The notes beneath the pieces were generated by a model. The model had not been told where the DNA came from. It searched no databases and saw only the letters and a program-made list of their open reading frames with translations. A stretch of DNA of 64,000 nucleotides from Candidatus Poseidoniaceae archaeon (GTDB taxonomy: Archaea > Thermoplasmatota > Poseidoniia > Poseidoniales > Poseidoniaceae), in assembly GCA_949372875.1 (NCBI GenBank), contig CASIAW010000001.1:554869-618868 (forward strand), read 5' to 3'. The translations under genes and the position numbers were made by a program. This document shows positions 54,233 to 63,189 of the stretch, piece by piece (within the stretch, counting starts at the first letter, position 1; each line of letters opens with the position of its first letter).

Positions 54233-56011
54233 ATGGTCGAACAGTCATCTCCGAAATGGCTGGTTCTTGATGGCTATGAGGATGAACCCGCAGCATTCGG
54301 TGTTCCACCCTATGTTGGATTCCATATTCGCTACCTTTGTGGAGTTTTAGAACAAGCTAAAATCGATTATGAATACGTTACGATTGATCAATGGCGCGAC
54401 TCCATTAGAAAAAACGGAGACGATTGGGCACGTAATCGACTTTCATCTGTTCAAGGCATCGCATGCATTGCTGGAGCAGTTGTACCCGGACGTTATCTCC
54501 GAGGCACTCCTCTTTCGCTTAAGGAAACTCGAAACATTATCCGAGAACTGCCATCAAACATACCAGCTTTGTTTGGCGGCTGGGCGATTCGAGGTTGGAG
54601 GCAACAAGGATGGACACCCCTGCGAAAAAATCTCTTCTTAGCGGTTCAAGATACGGATGCAACCCTCAATACATACCTTGCTACGGGGGAATGGAAGCAT
54701 ACTCGCCGCACTGCTGAACAATGGACACAGTGGGCACAAGCAGGTGCTTTGAGTAAATCGGTAACCGAACACCCAGACCTTGGAACAGAAGATAAGCAAG
54801 GCCCACTCACCTATGAGGTCGAAGTGTACCAAGGCTGTGTACGATACAAGCGTGGGTGCAAATTTTGTATTGAACCGAAAAAAGGAGTTCCAATCTGGCG
54901 CACTCCTGAAGATATTATCGAAGAGGTTCGACGGGCACATGATGCAGGCGTACAACACGTACGGCTTGGTGGGATGACGGACACGTATACATACATGGCA
55001 GAAGGCGTCAAAGAACTCGAATATCCCATACCTAACCCGGAACCAATTGCTCAACTCTTGCATGGATTACGTGAAGATGAACGACTTGGAATTCTTCATA
55101 CGGATAACGGCAACCCGTCAATCATTGCTGAGAACCTCGAAGAATCTGAAGCGATTACTAAAACACTGGTCGAAACACTTTCTGATGGTGCTGTCCTTTC
55201 TTTTGGGCTTGAATCTGCAGATCCGTCTGTCCATGACGCTAATTGGCTCAATTGCGATCCTGCACAACTGAAGGCTGCGATTCGTTTGGTCAACAAATAT
55301 GGTAAAGAACGCGGTTCACGTGGTTTGCCCAAACTTTTACCCGGTCTCAATTTCATTGCTGGGCTTAATGGAGAAACCGAGGCCAGTTACCAAATGAATC
55401 TCGACTTACTGCATGAAATCCGTCGCGAAGGGCTTCTCCTACGCCGAATAAATATCAGGCAGGTTGAAGGCGAAGGCTTCCAAGAGATTCCTCAAAAGGA
55501 ATTTAACATGTTCAAAACAAATGTTCGCGATACAATCGATGGTCCCCTTCTCGAAGAATTATTCCCAATGGGTGGAATATTATCCGATGTGCATTGGGAG
55601 ACGCATGATGGACGAACACGATTAGCTGCGCACCAACAAGAAAGCCATACTGCGGAAACATGTCGCGGTAAAGCCGGTATTACATTCGGACGCCAAATTG
55701 GCGCTTATCCAATTTTAATTGGTGTAGAATACCACATTCCACTGGAATCTCAGTCTGATGTCGTCGTTACGGGCCACGGTGCACGTTCGATCACAGGGGT
55801 TGAAATCAACCTCGACCATGAAACAATGACTCAGAAGCATCTTGAGGCTATTCCAGGGATTGGAGAGAAAACAGCATGGCGCTTGATCAGTGAACGAGCG
55901 AAGCGAAAACGCAAGACAAGAGAGCTTGCAGCATTCGAGCATCCAGAAGACTGGTTTAAGGCTGCATCCGTTGATTGGAATGATGAATTTTCACTTTACA
56001 TTAAATCATGA
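54233..56011 (+). CDS. Radical SAM enzyme with C-terminal helix-hairpin-helix (COG1031-like)
   Basis: The protein begins with a segment (VLDGYEDEPAAFGVPPYVGFHIRYLCGVL) resembling the B12-binding-like N-domain of this family. The cluster motif is GCVRYKRGCKFC, i.e. C-x6-C-x2-C rather than the standard C-x3-C-x2-C. HVRLGGMTDTYTY and LSFGLESADPSVHDAN are barrel strands of the radical SAM fold. Near the end IPGIGEKTAWRLISERAKRK is a helix-hairpin-helix. This combination matches the uncharacterised archaeal COG1031 enzymes; nucleic acid as substrate is inferred from the HhH. The ATG at 54233 follows GAGGT and is preferred over the TTG at 54203 that overlaps the csl4 stop. Confidence 0.87.
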   Translation: MVEQSSPKWLVLDGYEDEPAAFGVPPYVGFHIRYLCGVLEQAKIDYEYVTIDQWRDSIRKNGDDWARNRLSSVQGIACIAGAVVPGRYLRGTPLSLKETRNIIRELPSNIPALFGGWAIRGWRQQGWTPLRKNLFLAVQDTDATLNTYLATGEWKHTRRTAEQWTQWAQAGALSKSVTEHPDLGTEDKQGPLTYEVEVYQGCVRYKRGCKFCIEPKKGVPIWRTPEDIIEEVRRAHDAGVQHVRLGGMTDTYTYMAEGVKELEYPIPNPEPIAQLLHGLREDERLGILHTDNGNPSIIAENLEESEAITKTLVETLSDGAVLSFGLESADPSVHDANWLNCDPAQLKAAIRLVNKYGKERGSRGLPKLLPGLNFIAGLNGETEASYQMNLDLLHEIRREGLLLRRINIRQVEGEGFQEIPQKEFNMFKTNVRDTIDGPLLEELFPMGGILSDVHWETHDGRTRLAAHQQESHTAETCRGKAGITFGRQIGAYPILIGVEYHIPLESQSDVVVTGHGARSITGVEINLDHETMTQKHLEAIPGIGEKTAWRLISERAKRKRKTRELAAFEHPEDWFKAASVDWNDEFSLYIKS

Positions 56012-56104
56012 AGTAGTTTATGCGAGTGGCATAACACTTCATTCATTTCGCTTTAGGCCCGGGAAAGCCAAAAAATTTCGAGAAGGCATCATTAGCGTTT
56101 ACAC

Positions 56105-56110
56105 TTTAAA
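56105..56110 (+). promoter_or_regulatory. TATA-like box of the giant cyclophilin-domain gene
   Basis: TTTAAA, inside the palindrome ACTTTAAAGT, is centred about 25 bases before the ATG at 56132. This is the normal TATA distance for a leaderless archaeal transcript. No Shine-Dalgarno sequence is seen between box and ATG. Confidence 0.5.
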
Positions 56111-56131
56111 GTAGAGATACCTAGAACAAAC

Positions 56132-59100
56132 ATGCGAACCAAGAATGTTACTTCAATTGCCCTTCTGTTCATGCTAATGCTACTCGGACAAGCGATGACT
56201 GGCCACCTATACCAATATCCAGGAATGGATGGAGATGCATCTCTTGAATCAGAGAACATTGTCATGGCCTCAAACTCTACAGATACTGATGGTGACGGCG
56301 TATATGACGTAGACGATGCCTGTCCGAATGGAAACACAGGATGGACTTCTTCTTCAGCAACTGATTATGATGCTGATGGATGCCAGGATTCGAGTGAGGA
56401 CACTGATGATGATAACGACGGATTACTGGATGCAAACGACTGGTGCCCCACTGGAAGTCTAGGGTGGACTTCTTCTTCAGTAACTGATTATGATTCTGAC
56501 GGATGTCAAGATTCTACCGAAGATGTTGATGACGATAATGACGGCGTAATAGATGCGGACGACTCGTGCCCGAAAGGTGATTTGGGATGGATTTCAAGTT
56601 CGTCAACAGATGCTGATAGCGACGGATGCAGAGATTCTACCGAAGATCCTGATAACGGAGGAAACAGCGGTAACAATACTGGTAACAATACTGGGAACAA
56701 TACTGGAAATGATTCAGACGGAGATGGAATCTCTGATGCACTCGATGACTGTCCGAATGGAGACACAGGATGGACTTCTTCTTCAGCAACTGATTATGAT
56801 GCTGATGGATGCCAAGATTCGAGTGAGGACACTGATGATGATAACGACGGATTATCAGATGTAAATGACGACTGTGCCGTTGGAAACCTCGGATGGACTT
56901 CTTCTTCAGTAACTGATTATGATTCTGACGGATGTCAAGATTCTACCGAAGATGTTGATGACGATAATGACGGCGTAATAGATGCGGACGACTCGTGCCC
57001 GAAAGGTGATTTGGGATGGATTTCAAGCTCGTCAACAGACGCTGATAGCGACGGATGCAGAGATTCTACCGAAGATTTCGATACCCTTTCTTGGAGCACA
57101 CCGGTCTCACTCGACAGCACAGGTTGGGTCGGCTTGGACACCTCATTAGCGATTGATTCCAACGATCATCTGCATGTGACCTACCAGGACAACAGCAATG
57201 CAAATCTTGCATATGTGACCTATGATGGCTCCTCCTGGAGCACACCGATCACACTCGACAATAGAAACATCGTTGGCCAAGAGTCCTCATTAGCGATTGA
57301 TTCCAATGATAACCTCCACGTGACCTATTATGCCGACTATCCTTCTTACAGTCTTGAGTACATGACCTATGATGGCTCTTCTTGGAGCACACCGGTCTCG
57401 CTCGACAGCACAGATAACGTAGGCAGGGAGTCCTCATTAGCAATAGATTCCAACGATAACCTGCACGTGACCTATCGTGACGGCACCAATGCCAATCTTG
57501 AGTACATGACCTATGATGGCTCTTCTTGGAGCACACCGGTCACACTTGACAGCACAGATAACGTCGGCTGGCAATCCTCATTAGCGATTGATTCCAATGA
57601 TCACCTGCACGTGACCTATTATGATTACACCAATGGCAATCTTGAGTACATGACCCACAATGGCTCTTCTTGGACCACGCCTGTCTGCCTCGAGAGTACA
57701 GATAACGTCGGCTGGGACTCCTCGCTAGCTATTGATTCCAGCGATAATCTGCACGTGACCTATTTTGACACTTCGAATGGTAATCTTGAGTATATGACCC
57801 ATGATGGCTCTTCTTGGAGTTCATCTGTTTCACTCGACAGTACAGATGAAGTGGGCTGGGTTTCCTCATTAGCGATAGATTCCAATGATCATCTGCACGT
57901 GACCTATTATGACAACACCAGTAAAAATCTTGAGTACATGACACATGATGGCTCATCTTGGAGTACACCTGTTTCGCTCGACAGCACAGATAACGTCGGC
58001 TATGACTCCTCGCTAGCGATTGATTCCAATGATAACCTGCACGTGACCTACCATGACAACACCAATGGTAATCTTGAGTACATGACCTCCAGCAATAGCT
58101 CAGGTGGCAATGGAACTGCAAATAACACCGAATGCCTGATCTTCACGAATTTCAATTTTGATTACAATTACTCTGCTGCACCACAGGATTCCTTTAATTT
58201 AACAGCTAATTTAACCAACACCTGTGCAGAAAGCGTCCTGTATCCAAACACTGTTGTGGTTTTCGAACAACAAGGAATCAACATTACTCATTCAAGCCAT
58301 TGGCGATATGAAATAAATGGAGAGAATTCGAGTTACTCTGTATCATGGCAAGTATCTCGAGATTCCACCTTTGGTGAAGGCGAAATGGTAATTTTTGAAA
58401 TACATCCCTCAAGAGATAATTGCTATGAAAATTGCACTGAAAGTCAAAATTATAACTATACAGTAGAAATCCCATTCGGACTCTTCGACCTGAATTCGTG
58501 CTATACAATAGGAAACATCACCGATGACTATTCCGCTGATATGACCTCATTCAATTTGTCTGCTGATTTAATCACCGACTGCTCGATGGGTTATGGAGGA
58601 TTACTCCATTATCCATGGGCGGATTTAGAAGGAGATTTCATCAACGGGACATATGTTGGGTATGGTGCGTCTTTTTATGCAATGGGCCTGAATGATTCGA
58701 ATCCTGTCCAATGGTCAATTGCAGTCCCGTCAAACCTAACCAACGGTACTGTGATGACGTATTCACTCGCTCCAACATGTGCCTGGGTCACAATGTCACT
58801 TCTCTGGCCATCGGTGAATAACTATAATTCATACAATCAAAATTGTGATGATGTGGGTTTTGATGAAATGTATCATTCTGTGGTTGTAATCAATTCCAAC
58901 TTCGATGATGAAAACAACACCGGCGGCACCAATATCTCAGAGTCATCTGTATCCATCGATTGGATTTATGTCAACTCAAGTATGAGTGGCGTTCATGATG
59001 CTCAATTCTCGGTCGAACATAACGGCACATGGACTGCGTATTGGGGCATCACGAATCCAAACACGGCTCCTACCTTCCCAACATGGAATTCCACTACTGG

Positions 59101-60319
59101 ATGGTGGGATGCGTCGGCAAGTGGCGACATCGGAACAACATCCGGCAACGGTGATACGACATGGATGTTCAATGATATGGAGCAATGGGGCGCTCTGGCA
59201 CCTCCATCATGCCACATCTTGATGATTGCATTATTTGAAGGTGAACTCGGAAGCGCATCGTCTCAAATGACACCTGCCCAAGGATTGCCGTTGTCGTCCG
59301 ACTTCCAAACTTTTGTCATAGGCAACCTCACCGATGCAGATTGTCAATGGGACGAAAGCTGGGGAAGCGAAGCCCCTTCAGAAAACAACACCGGGAATAA
59401 CACTGATGACAACACCGGAAACAACACTGGTGACAATACCGGAAACAATACTGATGACAACACCGGAAACAACACTGGTGACAATACCGGAAACAATACT
59501 GATGACAATACCGGAAATAACACCGGAGACGATGTGGATAACCAAGATGATTCAGTGGAAATATTCGACTGTGTATTTGGAGATATCAACTATGCTGAAG
59601 GAGCAGAAGTCATCTTCTACGTTTCTTGGGTTGATGCTTCAAATGTTCAGCATTGCGGAACAATTCAGTTTGAAATGTATTCCAATTCTGCCCCAATCCA
59701 TTCCCAAAACTTCCGAGACCACGTGGAAGCAGGAAATTATGACGGCGTCGGATTCCATCGCGTCATTGATGACTTCATGATTCAAGGAGGCGACATTGAA
59801 TTTGGAAATGGAATGGGCGGTTATGCGTATTCGTGGCAAGGATACTGTAGAGGTCAAATGATTGACCAAGCTGATTGCCTGCTCAATGATTATTCGATAC
59901 CGGATGAATTTGATACCAGTTTAGTACATCAGAAAGGTGCACTCTCCATGGCCCATTCAGGCCCGAATACCGGAGGATCTCAATTCTTTATTATGGACCG
60001 AAACGACGCTACGTGGCTCGATGGAGTTCACAGCGTGTTTGGACAAGCCATTGCAGGAACCATTGATGGCGTGGAAGTCACTGGAATCGAGGTTGTCGAT
60101 GCAATGAGTCTTGTTGAAGTCGAAGGCCCATCAGCAAGTTCACCGGTTCACGATGTGACTATCCTCAGTGCTGAGAACATAGGAACGCCCCAGAGCAATG
60201 AGAATCCAACTTTACCTGATGAAGAGGTTCCGCAGATTTCTTCGATTGGAGTGATTGGAACTGCTGTAGCCATCAGTGCTGGATTCTTCATCTCTATTCG
60301 ACGTGAAGATGAAGAATAG
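56132..60319 (+). CDS. Giant surface protein: thrombospondin-3-like repeats, seven-repeat propeller, cyclophilin domain
   Basis: A signal peptide (SIALLFMLMLLGQAMTG) is followed by calcium-binding Asp-rich repeats of thrombospondin type 3 style (DTDGDGVYDVDDACPNG, DDDNDGVIDADDSCPKG) over residues 50-315. Seven 48-residue repeats follow (SLAIDSND-LHVTY), likely a seven-bladed propeller. Beta-rich domains come next, then an Asn/Thr/Gly/Asp stalk (NNTGDNTGNNTD). A full cyclophilin peptidyl-prolyl isomerase lies near residues 1150-1340 (FHRVIDDFMIQGGD, GALSMAHSGPNTGGSQFF, WLDGVHSVFGQ). A membrane helix (GVIGTAVAISAGFFI) and RREDEE end the chain. The isomerase should act at the cell surface, perhaps on folding of secreted repeat proteins. 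Confidence 0.9.
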   Translation: MRTKNVTSIALLFMLMLLGQAMTGHLYQYPGMDGDASLESENIVMASNSTDTDGDGVYDVDDACPNGNTGWTSSSATDYDADGCQDSSEDTDDDNDGLLDANDWCPTGSLGWTSSSVTDYDSDGCQDSTEDVDDDNDGVIDADDSCPKGDLGWISSSSTDADSDGCRDSTEDPDNGGNSGNNTGNNTGNNTGNDSDGDGISDALDDCPNGDTGWTSSSATDYDADGCQDSSEDTDDDNDGLSDVNDDCAVGNLGWTSSSVTDYDSDGCQDSTEDVDDDNDGVIDADDSCPKGDLGWISSSSTDADSDGCRDSTEDFDTLSWSTPVSLDSTGWVGLDTSLAIDSNDHLHVTYQDNSNANLAYVTYDGSSWSTPITLDNRNIVGQESSLAIDSNDNLHVTYYADYPSYSLEYMTYDGSSWSTPVSLDSTDNVGRESSLAIDSNDNLHVTYRDGTNANLEYMTYDGSSWSTPVTLDSTDNVGWQSSLAIDSNDHLHVTYYDYTNGNLEYMTHNGSSWTTPVCLESTDNVGWDSSLAIDSSDNLHVTYFDTSNGNLEYMTHDGSSWSSSVSLDSTDEVGWVSSLAIDSNDHLHVTYYDNTSKNLEYMTHDGSSWSTPVSLDSTDNVGYDSSLAIDSNDNLHVTYHDNTNGNLEYMTSSNSSGGNGTANNTECLIFTNFNFDYNYSAAPQDSFNLTANLTNTCAESVLYPNTVVVFEQQGINITHSSHWRYEINGENSSYSVSWQVSRDSTFGEGEMVIFEIHPSRDNCYENCTESQNYNYTVEIPFGLFDLNSCYTIGNITDDYSADMTSFNLSADLITDCSMGYGGLLHYPWADLEGDFINGTYVGYGASFYAMGLNDSNPVQWSIAVPSNLTNGTVMTYSLAPTCAWVTMSLLWPSVNNYNSYNQNCDDVGFDEMYHSVVVINSNFDDENNTGGTNISESSVSIDWIYVNSSMSGVHDAQFSVEHNGTWTAYWGITNPNTAPTFPTWNSTTGWWDASASGDIGTTSGNGDTTWMFNDMEQWGALAPPSCHILMIALFEGELGSASSQMTPAQGLPLSSDFQTFVIGNLTDADCQWDESWGSEAPSENNTGNNTDDNTGNNTGDNTGNNTDDNTGNNTGDNTGNNTDDNTGNNTGDDVDNQDDSVEIFDCVFGDINYAEGAEVIFYVSWVDASNVQHCGTIQFEMYSNSAPIHSQNFRDHVEAGNYDGVGFHRVIDDFMIQGGDIEFGNGMGGYAYSWQGYCRGQMIDQADCLLNDYSIPDEFDTSLVHQKGALSMAHSGPNTGGSQFFIMDRNDATWLDGVHSVFGQAIAGTIDGVEVTGIEVVDAMSLVEVEGPSASSPVHDVTILSAENIGTPQSNENPTLPDEEVPQISSIGVIGTAVAISAGFFISIRREDEE
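56321..57076 (+). repeat. 327-bp direct repeat (two copies) encoding Asp-rich thrombospondin-3-like units
   Basis: Bases 56321-56647 recur at 56750-57076 with an offset of exactly 429 bases and only scattered differences. The intervening 102 bases encode a Gly/Asn spacer (GGNSGNNTGNNTGNN). The high identity at DNA level indicates recent duplication or gene conversion. Confidence 0.85.
57088..58095 (+). repeat. Seven tandem repeats of about 144 bp (propeller blades)
   Basis: The core encoding SLAIDSND occurs with the T of its TCA/TCG codon at 57143, 57287, 57434, 57578, 57722, 57866 and 58010. The spacing is 144 bases except once 147. Each unit reads roughly SSLAID-ND-LHVTY-D---NLEYMTYDGSSWSTPV-LDSTDNVG. 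Seven 48-residue units are the size and number of a seven-bladed beta-propeller. Confidence 0.9.
59385..59535 (+). repeat. Low-complexity repeat encoding NNTGDNTGNNTD stalk
   Basis: Units of 24-48 bases built from AACACCGG, AACAATACC and GATGAC repeat across about 150 bases. They encode a run of Asn-Asn-Thr sequons between the beta-rich region and the cyclophilin domain. Slippage-prone; length is likely to vary between strains. It is a coding repeat, not a CRISPR array. Confidence 0.85.
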
Positions 60320-60350
60320 GCTCATGTAGGGTCTACGCTTTCATCACAAC

Positions 60351-61118
60351 ATGGAGATAGGAGAACAACTGGCACAGGCGGCGCTCCGCCTCTCTGCGAT
60401 TTGTGATGCTGCTATTCCAAAGTTAGAGAAAAAATCTATTGTGGCGCATGCAACTAATCCTCTCGATTATGCGTGGCCTCACCATGAACAATACCTGTAC
60501 AAATGGGGTAATAGAGGCGGGCATACTCTTCTGCTTGGCATGAACCCTGGGCCTTGGGGCATGGCACAAACCGGCGTTCCTTTTGGTGCCACTGAAGTCG
60601 CTCAATCGTTCTTGCAAATTGAGGCACGAGAACTTGAAACTCCACCAAATGCTCACCCAAAACGGCCGATTGAAGGTATGGCTCTCGAACGTCAAGAGAT
60701 ATCAGGAACCCGGCTTTGGAATTTAATGGAAACACATTTCGGTTCAGTAGAGAACACATTTGACAATATTTTCGTGGTCAACCATTGCCCGTTACTTCTG
60801 CTTGGCGAGACTGGAAAGAACATCACTCCAAACAATCTCCCGGCGGCTCTGATGACACCTTTACTCAAAGCGTGTGATGAACACCTTCTCGATGTCATTG
60901 ATATCATGGGCATTACCAGAGTCGTTGGAGTTGGGAAATATGCTGAGCAACGCGCCCGAATGGCACTTGGAGCAGGAAAATCAGGACCTGGCACCTCTCG
61001 TAATGGTCGAAGTGTGCGTATTGATACATGCTGGCATCCAAGTCCTGCAAGCCCATTAGCCAATCGTAATGAGGGTGCAGATTGGCGAAAAAATGTCATC
61101 ACTTGTCTTGAAAATTGA
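60351..61118 (+). CDS. SMUG1-type uracil-DNA glycosylase
   Basis: Single-strand-selective monofunctional uracil-DNA glycosylases remove uracil and its oxidised derivatives from DNA. The catalytic motif GMNPGPWGMAQTGVPFG (residues 63-79) is almost identical to that of animal SMUG1 (GMNPGPFGMAQTGVPFG). The second motif HPSPASPLAN holds the catalytic histidine and intercalating loop. Length (255 residues) is normal. SMUG1 is best known from animals and some bacteria; its presence here suggests a wider distribution or transfer. It follows the giant surface gene by 31 bases on the same strand and precedes the acyl-CoA synthetase; there is no functional link to either. Confidence 0.93.
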   Translation: MEIGEQLAQAALRLSAICDAAIPKLEKKSIVAHATNPLDYAWPHHEQYLYKWGNRGGHTLLLGMNPGPWGMAQTGVPFGATEVAQSFLQIEARELETPPNAHPKRPIEGMALERQEISGTRLWNLMETHFGSVENTFDNIFVVNHCPLLLLGETGKNITPNNLPAALMTPLLKACDEHLLDVIDIMGITRVVGVGKYAEQRARMALGAGKSGPGTSRNGRSVRIDTCWHPSPASPLANRNEGADWRKNVITCLEN

Positions 61119-61159
61119 TTTCTTTTCATTGAAAAACCGGCGAACCCTTCAAGTGCTTT

Positions 61160-63088
61160 ATGCAACACTTAGTGCACATGGCAGAACTGCAAATGGCTTG
61201 GGAAAGACAACCGGACGACCGACAATGGGTAAAACCCGAAGGTGATGATCCTCGAACACTGTATCAAATGTTGATGACAAGCGTTGGACGCTTTGGCGGA
61301 CAAGATTGTTTCGGATATATTCCTGCAAAAGGCGCAGCACGTATCCATTTGACGTATGATGTATTCGGAGAACTTGCAACTGCAGTAGGCCAGCAATTGG
61401 CTGATGTCGGCGTGGGCTCAGGAGACCGAGTCGCTTTGATTCTCGACAACAGTGTTGAATGGGCTGCTCTCTCTTATGGTGCAAACGGAATTGGTGCTGC
61501 TTACACTGCTATGTATACACATCAACATGGCGATGAATGGGCTTACATCCTCAACGACTCAACACCATCAATACTCGCTGTGGCAAACACTGGTGTTCTT
61601 GACAAACTGGTCAAGCACCTTCCTGCTGACGCTGCTGCTTGGCCTCGATGTGGAATTATTCTGCTTGGTGACGAACCTGCAAATGAGATTCCTCCAGAAG
61701 GCATTGAAGTCCACGCTTGGAAAGATTTTGTAGCCGCTGGTCGAGCAAGTAAAAATACCTTTGAGATTGCTGATGACCCGTTCGCTTTGAACACCCTCAT
61801 CTATACTTCAGGAACAACTGGAAACCCGAAAGGGGTTATGTTGACCAATTGGAACACACTCTCCAACATCTTGTGTGTTCAATCCGCTTTCAAGGTCTAT
61901 GTCGGTGACAAAAACGCTGCATTCCTTCCTTGGGCTCACTCCTTTGGAAGCACCTTTGACTTGCACTGGATGATTCGCTGTGGTGTTCACATCAACCTCA
62001 TTTCGGAACTCACTCGCATTGCGGATGAATGTATTGAAATCAAGCCTGCAGTTCTCTTGGCAGTTCCTCGTGTTTGGAACAAGTTCTATGACCGAGTCAA
62101 CAGTCAATTCGAAGAAGCAACTGGTGTCAAAAAGTTCCTCATTGGAAAAGCAAAGAAATCCGCTTCAAAGCGAATCGCAAAGGCTGGCGTTGAATGTGAC
62201 GCTGTCCCTGCAACAGGATTCTTTGACAAATTCTACGACAAGTTGGTTTGGTCGAAAGTTCGAGCACGATTTGGTGGAAACATTCGATTCTGTATGTCAG
62301 GTGCTGCTGCACTGTCTCCGGATGTTGCAGCGTTTATCCAACAAGTTGGATTCAGTTGCTATGAAGGATACGGACTTACTGAAACCTCTCCATTGGTCGC
62401 TGCTAACGGATGGGCTGGACCCGGAACTTCGAAACTTCGCTGTGTAGGACGAGTTGCTAACGGTGTCAAAGTAACCATCGATACCGATGCATGGGATGAC
62501 CCAGATCGAGCTGATGAAGGCGAAATCATTGTTCACGGACCAAACGTTATGCAAGGATACTGGAACAATGATGCTGCTACCAAGGAAGTCATCATTGAAC
62601 CTGGTGTCTTTAGAACTGGAGATTTAGGAAAACTCTCAGCAGATGGTTTCCTTTCAATCACTGGCCGTGTAAAGAGTCAATTTAAACTTGAAAACGGAAA
62701 GTATGTCTCTCCTGCCCCTCTTGAAGAGAACCTCAAACTCTCTCCATTGGTTGAACAGGCTGTTCTGGATGGTCGAAACATGTTGAGAACTTTCTTGATT
62801 GTTCACCCGAACATGCATGCCCTCAAGGCAGCATTAACTGGTGCTGGTGTCGATGCCTCGGGTAGCGACTCAGATATCTGTGCTCGTGCTTCAACCCGCG
62901 AATGGATGCTAAGTGAACTCAAATCAAAGAACATGCAAGAACCTACTTGGAAAGGATACGAGCGAGCTGCTCACCTCATCTTGGACCCGGTTGAGTGGAC
63001 GACTGACAACGACATGTTGACTCCATCAATGAAGGTCAAGTTGCGGAACTTGCTCAAGCATCACGATGCTGAAGTCAAAGCAATTTGA
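61160..63088 (+). CDS. Long-chain acyl-CoA synthetase (AMP-forming)
   Basis: A member of the ANL superfamily that activates fatty acids to acyl-CoA through an acyl-adenylate. The P-loop-like motif is YTSGTTGNPKGVMLTN. FLPWAHSFGSTFDLHW, GYGLTETSPLVAANG and the C-terminal hinge FRTGDLGKLSADGFLSITGRVKSQFKLENGKYVSP are typical of the long-chain, FadD15-like group. The length of 642 residues fits. Alternative starts exist at 61160 and 61178. With the EtfD-like protein it suggests beta-oxidation or lipid remodelling. The rest of the oxidation pathway is not in the window. Confidence 0.95.
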   Translation: MQHLVHMAELQMAWERQPDDRQWVKPEGDDPRTLYQMLMTSVGRFGGQDCFGYIPAKGAARIHLTYDVFGELATAVGQQLADVGVGSGDRVALILDNSVEWAALSYGANGIGAAYTAMYTHQHGDEWAYILNDSTPSILAVANTGVLDKLVKHLPADAAAWPRCGIILLGDEPANEIPPEGIEVHAWKDFVAAGRASKNTFEIADDPFALNTLIYTSGTTGNPKGVMLTNWNTLSNILCVQSAFKVYVGDKNAAFLPWAHSFGSTFDLHWMIRCGVHINLISELTRIADECIEIKPAVLLAVPRVWNKFYDRVNSQFEEATGVKKFLIGKAKKSASKRIAKAGVECDAVPATGFFDKFYDKLVWSKVRARFGGNIRFCMSGAAALSPDVAAFIQQVGFSCYEGYGLTETSPLVAANGWAGPGTSKLRCVGRVANGVKVTIDTDAWDDPDRADEGEIIVHGPNVMQGYWNNDAATKEVIIEPGVFRTGDLGKLSADGFLSITGRVKSQFKLENGKYVSPAPLEENLKLSPLVEQAVLDGRNMLRTFLIVHPNMHALKAALTGAGVDASGSDSDICARASTREWMLSELKSKNMQEPTWKGYERAAHLILDPVEWTTDNDMLTPSMKVKLRNLLKHHDAEVKAI

Positions 63089-63189
63089 TTCACCTCATTG
63101 ACTCCGAAGCATCTGCTGAGGTCTGATGTTACCGTTTGAAAGATTACGTCCGGCAAAGGGATTATAATCCGTCAAATGTAACTCAAGTC

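Noticed and set aside
56281-59540. Regular repeats that could be taken for a CRISPR array
   Set aside because: All repeat units stay in one open reading frame, encode Asp-rich, propeller and Asn-rich protein repeats, and have no unique spacers or cas genes nearby.
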